Shown: positions 54,308 through 61,633 of the stretch, piece by piece
How positions within the stretch are numbered: the stretch's first letter is position 1
How the letters are laid out: the number at the start of each line of letters is the position of its first letter
NCBI RefSeq assembly: GCF_000250985.1
Contig: NW_013524652.1
Span: forward strand, 101,275-165,274
Length of the DNA stretch: 64,000 bases
DNA from: Nematocida parisii ERTm1
Taxonomy: Eukaryota > Microsporidia
Reading direction: 5' to 3'
Notes under the pieces: generated by a model
The model's input: the letters and a program-made list of their open reading frames with translations, nothing else
What the model was told of the DNA's origin: nothing
The model's database searches: none
Translations under genes and position numbers: made by a program

Positions 54308-55936
54308 ATGAAAGGAACTATTGTACTATGCACAATGGCTGTTGTGTGTGCATTGGGTTATATAACAATGACACATAAAGCACAGACCAGCAGAGTCTTA
54401 CTGGAAATGGTTAAAGACTTAAACACAGTGAAGATAAAAATAAGTGATTTATTAAGAAAGAAGAAAGTAGGAGAAAAGGTAGAAAACGTGCTTTCAGGTG
54501 ACTTACAGAATATTGAAAGGAAAATGGAGAAGATAAATGACATATCTGGCATTACACAGGAACAAGCACAAGCACTGACACAAGAAAAGCCACAGGCACT
54601 CTCTCAAACAGTTATAAGTAGCCCAGTGAGTACATCTTCTATTGAGAGTATGCGGCCTAAGACAGGACTTAGTGCAATTTCAGAAAATAATTTCCTTTCT
54701 AACAATATAGTAGACCAAATTATAGAAAGCTATTTGAAAGGAAATCTTCCAATGGAGACAATTACAAAAGCGATAGTTGAAAGGCCAGAACTACTTGCAC
54801 TTGCTCCTAAAGTATTGGGTCTTAATGCACACCTGCCACTCACCAATAACATACGTGCTTCTGAAATACCAACCACCTTAATGAAGAACATAATAAATGA
54901 GCAAGCAGAAGCCACTCCATACCAGAATGCACACAGTGCACACTCTTACCTACACATTGATGAGGCACAGAAAACTCCAACGAATAAAATGGTCAGTATA
55001 GTGCATGAACTAAGTGGAAAGAAGGGATTTACTCTGGCTAAGATGCAATTAAGCCCAGAAACAACTTCTATAAAATCAAAGCCCATCAAAAGAATGAGAA
55101 TTAGTCTGCCATCAATGAGACCTATCCATTCAAAAACAAATTTAGTCAATATGATAAACCACATGAACCAGAACATGTCTAAAGAGGCAGATAAAGCCGA
55201 AGAAATTGCAAATGATGTATTTTCTAAGCACACCAGCAGTGTAGAAGAACTGAGCCCATCTATGGAGTATATCATGCACGCACTTGCAAACAGAGAAATA
55301 AGAAACAGTGACAAGAGTAAAGAGAAGAAAAAAGAAAAACTAGCTACTATAACCCTACCAAAACCAGCAAGGGCAGTTATGAAAAAAGTGTTCAAAATAA
55401 AAGAGAGCGAACAAGTACAAGAATCAGAAAGACCAATTAAGCTTATTCAAGAAAAGACTCCTCGCCCTAATAAAGAAGCCAAACCCAAAAAGCCCATTGG
55501 AATAATTAGTAAAGTAATTAGGACAACAGAAGATACCATTCACAATGCAGTTATGAATAGCGAAATATCAACACAAGAACTTTTAACAGAAGATTCTTCA
55601 AAAAAACCAAAATCATCCAAATCAGGAACTCACCCCAGAACTACACCAGAAATTCAAGAGAATACCGTACAAGAATCTTCTCTACAAGAGCAAATAAATG
55701 CACAGAATATTCTTGCTAAAAAAATAAATGAAAAAGCAGTCCTTGCCCAAGCACTCGCAGAAATATCTAAAAAGAACAAACTAGCAGGCCCAGCTAAGAC
55801 TTCTCCTGCACAGCCAAAAAAAGCATCGACTCCTAAACCAGCCGAAGAACTAAGTGATACACCAGCAACTCAGTCAAATCTTGAGGAAGACCTGACAGCA
55901 GAAGACCAGGCAGTAGAAGAACCTCTTAAGTCATAA
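54308..55936 (+). CDS. Secreted/signal-anchored Lys/Ala-rich protein, 542 residues
   Basis: The N-terminus MKGTIVLCTMAVVCALGYITMTH is a signal peptide or anchor. The rest is hydrophilic and helical, Lys/Glu/Ala/Ser/Pro-rich, with QAQALTQEKPQALSQ repeats near 85-100, long basic stretches (KPKKPIGIISKVI, KSSKSGTHPRT) and an Ala-rich acidic end. Composition is even and no domain is recognisable. An exported, extended protein of this type could be a polar-tube or wall component, but I have no specific match. Confidence 0.72.
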   Translation: MKGTIVLCTMAVVCALGYITMTHKAQTSRVLLEMVKDLNTVKIKISDLLRKKKVGEKVENVLSGDLQNIERKMEKINDISGITQEQAQALTQEKPQALSQTVISSPVSTSSIESMRPKTGLSAISENNFLSNNIVDQIIESYLKGNLPMETITKAIVERPELLALAPKVLGLNAHLPLTNNIRASEIPTTLMKNIINEQAEATPYQNAHSAHSYLHIDEAQKTPTNKMVSIVHELSGKKGFTLAKMQLSPETTSIKSKPIKRMRISLPSMRPIHSKTNLVNMINHMNQNMSKEADKAEEIANDVFSKHTSSVEELSPSMEYIMHALANREIRNSDKSKEKKKEKLATITLPKPARAVMKKVFKIKESEQVQESERPIKLIQEKTPRPNKEAKPKKPIGIISKVIRTTEDTIHNAVMNSEISTQELLTEDSSKKPKSSKSGTHPRTTPEIQENTVQESSLQEQINAQNILAKKINEKAVLAQALAEISKKNKLAGPAKTSPAQPKKASTPKPAEELSDTPATQSNLEEDLTAEDQAVEEPLKS

Positions 55937-55996
55937 TGAATACCGCACCCATGCCAAGATTACTTTAGAGAGCAAAATAAACCAAATTCATTTCTT

Positions 55997-56728
55997 TTAT
56001 TCTGTTAGGTTTTTTAAAACAGTAAAATCCATATATGAAGAGAATGTAATGTAGAAATATCTATACCATAGCAGTTGACTCTTGTGACAAAGCATTCTTC
56101 TTCTATTTTTAATGCGTTCGTATAATGAACTACTCACTAAAATACCAGATTTTCTCATAAAAATCAGGTTAAACAGCGTAAAAACGGGTAAAAAGTACTT
56201 TTCAAGTATTCCTAGTGATTCAAGTGCATATAAATGCTTTGTTTTTACTTTTTTTGCTAGAAGAACACCTATTTTGTTACACGCAATATGGTCCGCATGA
56301 CTGCTCACTCCAGATGAATCGAATGTAACAATAGATGTACTGTTTGTGCTTTTATAAATTATTTCAAGATTATTCATAAGCTTCTCTGTTTCTCCCAGCC
56401 TTCCATCAGGATAGTCTAATAAAAACAAGGACATCCCATGTGATACACATAAATACTCCATTTCTTGCTTTCTTACCTTTTTCTTTCCTCCTTTCTCACC
56501 ACCAGTACATACAACTATTGAAATGTCTCCTTTTTTCCGAAGTACATCTGTCAGGAATGGGCCAAAAAACATACTCTCGTCATCTGGGTGAGCAATAATC
56601 ATTAAGTACCGTAAATTATCTGGCAACTTAACCCTGTTTAATTTATGTATTATATAATTCATTGCCAATCTCAGAATAACCACAACAAAAAGTGCCTGTA
56701 TCATTCTTATATTTTGTATTTTTTGCAA
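55997..56728 (-). CDS. GPI12: GlcNAc-PI de-N-acetylase (PIG-L/Gpi12)
   Basis: A 243-residue PIG-L. An N-terminal hydrophobic segment (about 9-27) anchors it in the ER. The zinc-binding signature AHPDDE lies at residues 46-51, followed by FFGPFL, then VVCTGGEKGGKKKVRKQEM (family: T.G...G....R..E), LDYPDGRLGE, and FDSSGVSSHADHIA with the second metal His pair (HxDH). It removes the acetyl group from GlcNAc-PI in the second step of GPI synthesis. Length is normal (~250-300). Divergent from delta-COP with 15 bp between starts. Confidence 0.92.
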   Translation of the reverse strand: MQKIQNIRMIQALFVVVILRLAMNYIIHKLNRVKLPDNLRYLMIIAHPDDESMFFGPFLTDVLRKKGDISIVVCTGGEKGGKKKVRKQEMEYLCVSHGMSLFLLDYPDGRLGETEKLMNNLEIIYKSTNSTSIVTFDSSGVSSHADHIACNKIGVLLAKKVKTKHLYALESLGILEKYFLPVFTLFNLIFMRKSGILVSSSLYERIKNRRRMLCHKSQLLWYRYFYITFSSYMDFTVLKNLTE

Positions 56729-56743
56729 ATTAATAATTTGTTT

Positions 56744-57994
56744 ATGCTGGCAGCTGTACTATTACTAAGCGAAACAGGCTCACACATAGCCAGACCGCTG
56801 GTTGAAATGGATAAAGAGAAAATATTGCAAATAATTGAAGTATTCCTTGATACAAAAGGAAAGAAGGCCCATTCAACTGTTCTACACAGTGAGATAGGAA
56901 CTTTTTTCTATCAAGATATAGATGAACTGTCTGTAATTGTACTGGCAGACAAAGAAGACAGAAGAATATCTGACTCGCTAAAAACTGTTGAAGTGCTTAG
57001 TAAATCGTTAATAAGAAATGTATCTCTAGAGAGCAATGAAATATTCTTATTACTTAGCATAATTGACGAAATATTTACAAAGGATGGGGTAATTAACAGG
57101 TCAGTTGAAGAAATAACCCGAATAATTAATATACAGAGCAATGACGAAATACTGCATGAGATGATAATGAAAGGGAAAGAGAAAGAGATGGAGAAAGCAG
57201 CTAAAATGAGAAAGTTGCACCCGGCAATTGATGAAATAACAAAAGAGATGGAAGAGATAAGAATACTTAAGAAAGATCTGAAAGAAATGCCTGTGTCAGC
57301 TATAAACTCCCGGGAGTCAAAAGCAGTACCGGAAGTGAAGAGGAGCAAGCCACTAATTGAGAAAATGAACAATGGAATAAATCTGGTGACTCAGCAGAAG
57401 CACACTGCCACAATAAATTCAGAAACAGAAGCAGTCAAAGCAGAAGGAGTGGGCGAATTATTGATCAGAATAACAGATGAGGAATACTCTAACATCTCTA
57501 TTGACTTAAACAAGAGCAAGCCAAGAAATGCCCGAGCACATCCTTCAGTTGACAAAAAGGAGTTTTCTAATGGAAGAATAGTCCCCAAAACAGACATTCC
57601 ATGCAATACAACGCTTACTCTGATGAAGTGGGCACTTGACGAGGTGGACATGCCAATTGATGTGTCTTTCTGGCAGACAGAAGTGTCAGAAGAAAGGTAC
57701 AAGTTCTTTATTGAAATAACAGCAACTGCTGATGTAAAGAAGGTTATTGTAAAAGTCCCAATAAAAAGGGTCTCGGATATGGAATTACTCAATGGAAAGG
57801 TCTGCGGGGATTATATAATTGGTGAAATAGAGGAATTATCCAAAGATGAGTCGAAATCCGTTGAATTCTCTGGGCTCTGTGATAACACAGACTCTCTATT
57901 CCCATTCCATGTGGAATACACTGTTGAGGAGAGCAAAGACACTCTCTCCACTAAAAATAACCTCAGTTCATATGGCAGATGCCACAGAAAGTGA
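56744..57994 (+). CDS. RET2: Coatomer delta subunit (Ret2/delta-COP), C-terminus in shifted frame
   Basis: The ATG at 56744 gives 416 residues; earlier codons belong to the GPI12 start region. A longin domain comes first (MLAAVLLLSETGSHIARPLVEM...IGTFFYQDIDELSVIVLADKED...SIIDEIF), as in delta-COP, then a helical linker with EMEKAAKMRK, then a mu-homology domain (from ~280: TLTLMKWAL...IDVSFWQTEVSEERYKFFIEITA...LFPFHVEYTV). The last beta strands are missing in this frame, but they appear in the adjacent frame (KITSVHMADATESDEVDKECITM...CTVTNN, stop 58064). An A5 run at 57954-57958 (ACT-AAAAA-TAACC) marks the switch; one A fewer would restore the normal end. Delta-COP is part of the COPI coat for Golgi-to-ER traffic. 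Confidence 0.85.
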   Translation: MLAAVLLLSETGSHIARPLVEMDKEKILQIIEVFLDTKGKKAHSTVLHSEIGTFFYQDIDELSVIVLADKEDRRISDSLKTVEVLSKSLIRNVSLESNEIFLLLSIIDEIFTKDGVINRSVEEITRIINIQSNDEILHEMIMKGKEKEMEKAAKMRKLHPAIDEITKEMEEIRILKKDLKEMPVSAINSRESKAVPEVKRSKPLIEKMNNGINLVTQQKHTATINSETEAVKAEGVGELLIRITDEEYSNISIDLNKSKPRNARAHPSVDKKEFSNGRIVPKTDIPCNTTLTLMKWALDEVDMPIDVSFWQTEVSEERYKFFIEITATADVKKVIVKVPIKRVSDMELLNGKVCGDYIIGEIEELSKDESKSVEFSGLCDNTDSLFPFHVEYTVEESKDTLSTKNNLSSYGRCHRK

Positions 57995-58064
57995 TGAAGT
58001 AGATAAAGAGTGCATTACAATGGCCACAGTAATAGAAGGCGACTGCACTGTAACTAATAACTAA

Positions 58065-58416
58065 AAATGGTTTTAGTACGTCATATCCCCAGAAGTACAT
58101 TTCTGTCTAGCTAGTAATTAGAGTAAATATTACCAGAGATGCAGTACCGCCTATGGCCCGAAATGCATTCTGATTTTTCTTCTGTTATATACAGTAGTAT
58201 TACACAAATATTCTGGATTTCATTATTGGCTACTGGTATTATTCTGTGCCTTGGGCTGTTTTTGGAGTATTGGATGTTTTTATAGATAAAGTATATTTCA
58301 GCTGATTATTGCCTTGAATTGTATGATTTTCTGATTTGTATTCCTCTTCTTGTTTTCTTTCATGGATTGAAATAACTGTCCAGGATATTTTACAAATTAT
58401 TTTTTTATATCCCCAG
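58065..58416. other. Intergenic, no gene
   Basis: About 350 bp between delta-COP and uS19; a T-rich run followed by CCCC immediately precedes the uS19 ATG. Confidence 0.45.
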
Positions 58417-58857
58417 ATGGAAAACACCCAAGCGCAAAAGAGAAAAACATTCAGAAGATTTGAATACCGAGGGATTGACTTTGAAGAATTAGTCAAGATG
58501 CCAATTGAGGAATTCTCAAAACTGCTAAAATCAGCAGCCAGAAGAAGAGTTAGACGAGGATTTACTCAGAAGGAAATTCAGTTCTTATTAGACTGCGAGA
58601 AGTCAAAGATGGCCGCAGAGGGAGGCCGAGACAAGCCAGAGTGTGTAACAACCCATTGCAGATCTATGATTATATTCCCACAGTTAGTTGGATGTGTATT
58701 AGGGGTGTACAACGGAAAAGAGCACATCACATTTGAAGTAAAGCCTGAGATGATTGGGTATAGACTAGCTGACTTCAGTTCTGCCCAGAAGATGGTTTCC
58801 CACGGTAAGCCAGGAATTGGTGCAACTTCCTCATCTAAGTTCGTGCCACTGAAATAA
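58417..58857 (+). CDS. RPS15: 40S ribosomal protein uS19 (Rps15)
   Basis: The ATG at 58417 gives 146 residues, close to yeast Rps15 (142). The frame is open for 27 more codons upstream but these are noise. Family marks: KRKTFRRFEYRGIDFEELVKM, FSKLLKSAARRRVRRGF, and the conserved core THCRSMIIFPQLVGCVLGVYNGKEHITFEVKPEMIGYRLADFS, ending with GKPGIGATSSSKFVPLK. It sits in the 40S head near the decoding site. A T-run and CCCC just before the start recall the C-rich signals reported before microsporidian starts. The next gene is also ribosomal. Confidence 0.97.
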   Translation: MENTQAQKRKTFRRFEYRGIDFEELVKMPIEEFSKLLKSAARRRVRRGFTQKEIQFLLDCEKSKMAAEGGRDKPECVTTHCRSMIIFPQLVGCVLGVYNGKEHITFEVKPEMIGYRLADFSSAQKMVSHGKPGIGATSSSKFVPLK

Positions 58858-59107
58858 ATGGAATTATTACGGATTATCCGCCATTAGAGTATTTATTATG
58901 CAGTCTTATAAAGAATGAATTGATTATTACACTGTCTATTGTATGTTTAGTGCCAACTACAGAGTCTGTGCCCTCTCTGAGATCAGTCTCTAATTTGCAT
59001 AATACTGCGGCCTGCGCATACATGTTATTCTGAGTATTATTTATTCTTGCATGTTCTTTCTATATTCGCTCTAAGAATGTTCAGTATTTTTTATAAATAT
59101 TTCTTTA

Positions 59108-59120
59108 TTTTTTTCACCCT
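59108..59120 (+). promoter_or_regulatory. T-run plus CACCCT before uL24 start
   Basis: TTTTTTTCACCCT lies 2 bp before the uL24 ATG. Similar C-triplets directly upstream of start codons are reported as transcription signals in Encephalitozoon. A second copy without a gene lies at 61410-61422. Confidence 0.4.
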
Positions 59121-59122
59121 GC

Positions 59123-59545
59123 ATGAAATATAATAGAAAAGTGAGCAGTTCCAGAAGAACATGCCGAAAGGCACATTTTACAGCCAACGATGCAAAGAGA
59201 AGAATAATCATGTCATCCGGGCTTAGCAAAGAATTAAGAGAACAGTACGTCTTTAAGTCATTCCCTGTAGTAAAAGGAGATGAAGTACTTGTCCTTAGAG
59301 GAAACTTAAAAGGAAAGACAGGAAAGGTTGTAAAAGTGAACAGAGCCACTTACAAAGTAGTTTTGGACATATCTTACAGAGAAAAGAAGAATGGACAGAC
59401 TGCTTCATTCGGTATTTGCGCATCCTCCCTTGTTATAACAAAATTATGCATGGACCATAACAGACAAGCTCTTCTTGAGAAGAAGAAGGCTGCAAGAGTA
59501 GCAGGAGACCTTAGAAAGAACGAAAAAGATGCAGCAACTGCTTAA
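59123..59545 (+). CDS. RPL26: 60S ribosomal protein uL24 (Rpl26)
   Basis: A 140-residue uL24 (yeast Rpl26 is 127). It starts KYNRKVSSSRRTCRKAHFTANDAKRRIIMSSGLSKELREQY, very close to the eukaryotic N-terminus, and has the KOW motif VVKGDEVLVLRGNLKGKTGKVVKVNRATYKVVLD at about 48-82. A Lys/Ala-rich tail follows. uL24 lies near the peptide exit tunnel. The start at MKYNRK is fixed by homology, with a T-run and CCCT directly upstream. Downstream is the convergent CstF64 gene. Confidence 0.97.
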   Translation: MKYNRKVSSSRRTCRKAHFTANDAKRRIIMSSGLSKELREQYVFKSFPVVKGDEVLVLRGNLKGKTGKVVKVNRATYKVVLDISYREKKNGQTASFGICASSLVITKLCMDHNRQALLEKKKAARVAGDLRKNEKDAATA

Positions 59546-59649
59546 AAATAATAAATTGCCATTATTTAAAAGATGTCTTCTGTATATAATGTGCAGTATT
59601 TTCTGCAATATTTATTGTACACTGCATTGTTAACTGTATTTATACTTAG

Positions 59650-60285
59650 TTACTCCTTCTTTAGTAACCTTTCTCTTATTTTTCTAATCTTGTCTCGGGC
59701 TGGAAGTGGAATGTCTTCTATTTCATATTCGTGGTACTGCAGTATTCTTGTCATAATCTGCGCCTGCTGTGCTTTCACTGAAAATGATTTGTTTAGAATA
59801 CTCTCCAGAGTTTCCTTTGGCGCAAGTCCTAGCGTAAATATAATATGCAGTAGTGAAGAGAGAAGAGAACTGTTTTCTGTAAGTAGTGCTCTTATTTCTT
59901 CTGGTCTATTTAATGCTAGCTGTTTCATGTGCTTTAGTATGTCTTTTGTCTCCTCCGGTGATAGCCTGTTTAGTGTTGAAACTATTCCATCAATATCAAG
60001 CTTGGCTTGCTCTACTTGCGGCTGTTGCACTGTGTTGTTATCTGCATAGTTTATCTTCACTGGCCTGTTATTTAGCATTATTTTTAGTCTATTCACTGCT
60101 ATGTCTGCTACAATTGGTGATTCGTATGTACAGAACCCATATCCCTTTGATTTACCTGTTGCCCTGTCTGTTACCATCCGGAAAGAAATTACTCTCCCAA
60201 CAGATGAAAGCTCTTCTACTATTGTTTCTTCTGGTATGGTAAAGTCAATATTACCCACAAAGACCGTGCATCCTCTATTACCCAT
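59650..60285 (-). CDS. RNA15: mRNA 3'-processing factor CstF64/Rna15
   Basis: A 211-residue protein. An N-terminal RRM (5-82) has RNP2 VFVGNI and RNP1 KGYGFCTY, with RVISFRMVTDRATGKSKGYGF as in CstF64. A hinge domain (about 95-165: IVSTLNRLSPEETKDILKHMKQLALNRPEEIRALLTENSSL) binds CstF77/Rna14. A short C-terminal three-helix module (QAQIMTRILQYHEYEIEDIPLPARDKIRKIRERLL) closes the protein. The Pro/Gln-rich linkers of fungal homologues are missing, giving a minimal but complete set of domains. It recognises U-rich sequence at poly(A) sites. Confidence 0.9.
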   Translation of the reverse strand: MGNRGCTVFVGNIDFTIPEETIVEELSSVGRVISFRMVTDRATGKSKGYGFCTYESPIVADIAVNRLKIMLNNRPVKINYADNNTVQQPQVEQAKLDIDGIVSTLNRLSPEETKDILKHMKQLALNRPEEIRALLTENSSLLSSLLHIIFTLGLAPKETLESILNKSFSVKAQQAQIMTRILQYHEYEIEDIPLPARDKIRKIRERLLKKE

Positions 60286-61604
60286 TGAAAATATTTTATA
60301 AAGAATACTAAGTGTAATACTCGCAGTAATAATATTTATATTTATTGTATGCTTGAAATTTCCTATAAAAGAGCCTTCTATGATAAGATATACTGCATAA
60401 GCTCTTATGCTAGTAGTATATATCTGATATTTAAATATTGCTACTTTATGTATTACATTTCGGGTTATAATAATATTCTCAACAGTTATATGTTTAAGAA
60501 TATAAAATATCTATTATTATAGGTATATAATTGAATATAATTTTGTAATTTATGCTCTATAGATATATTCAGAAGTAATTAACTTAGAGATTCTGTGTGT
60601 AGTTTGTAGTTTTATGAATTAAATCAGAATATTTTTTCTGTAAATGTACTATTATTGGTTTAGTGCATTATTAATTAGACAAAATTATGTTTAAATAGAG
60701 AAATAAGTAATACAATGCACTTTATACTTGTTTATAATTCATTTTAGACTATTTCTAGAAAATTCAATCTGTGAAATAAAATTATATATAGAACTTAATT
60801 GACAAAATATACGACTAACCCGAAATATTTAGTTAATTGTGATGCAAAAGTACAATTTAATATTAACTTTATCTGCATTGCCTCTAAATTTACACTTGAT
60901 ATTGCTAAAAATAAGTTAATTATAAAATATGCAAAAGTATAATAGATAAAATATCAATTGTTATTAATAGACATACTGTTGTTAAAGCATTTGTTATAGT
61001 ACTATAAAAGAACAATTCATAGTAAAATTCAAATAATAACATACATTCATATACAATACCACTAAATTATGCTAATAAATTCATTATTATATTGTCTGTG
61101 CTGGCTTCTATCATATAATGACCTATGCCCAATTTAAACGCCTCTCACCTATGCTTGTGAAGTCGCATAGAGCTGTTATATATAGAAATTAGAGACATAT
61201 AAGACGAGAATAATAAAAAAATTGAAATCGGTTCATTTATTGTAACAGAAAATAAATAGATCAGATAACTCATGTATTTTTATACTAATACTAGTCTTGC
61301 ATACAACATAGATTAATGTTGCTTTTGTTTCTATTTGCCTCTTAGAATCTTGGGCTGCTCCTTTTACTCCTTTTACTCCTTTATTTTTATTATTATACAA
61401 TTGTGTATATTTTTTTCACCCTATTTTGTCATCTATTAACCATTTATAATCCGAATATCTCAGAGATAACCCCTGTAATATAAATATGAGCTTATTAAAA
61501 TTTAATTTATTTATTCTTTATATAAATATAATTTTATATTTCTTAAATAGGACATATTATTATATTTAATCCAATAGCGGTTTAATTAAACCAAAAATTT
61601 AAAG
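60286..61604. other. 1.3-kb stretch without recognisable gene
   Basis: The longest gene-free stretch outside the satellite blocks. It is A+T-rich, with single CGGGTT words at 60457 and 60812, a slightly more G+C-rich patch at 61095-61165 (ACCTATGCCC, CGCCTCTCACC), and an orphan T-run CACCCT at 61410. No ORF of interest and no tRNA. A small structural RNA in the 61.1-kb patch cannot be excluded but I cannot support one. Confidence 0.45.
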
Positions 61605-61612
61605 TATAAATA
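61605..61612 (+). promoter_or_regulatory. TATAAATA box, second large family gene
   Basis: AAAGTATAAATA 21 bp before the ATG at 61634. Confidence 0.6.
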
Positions 61613-61633
61613 TAACTCAAAAATAAAAATTAT

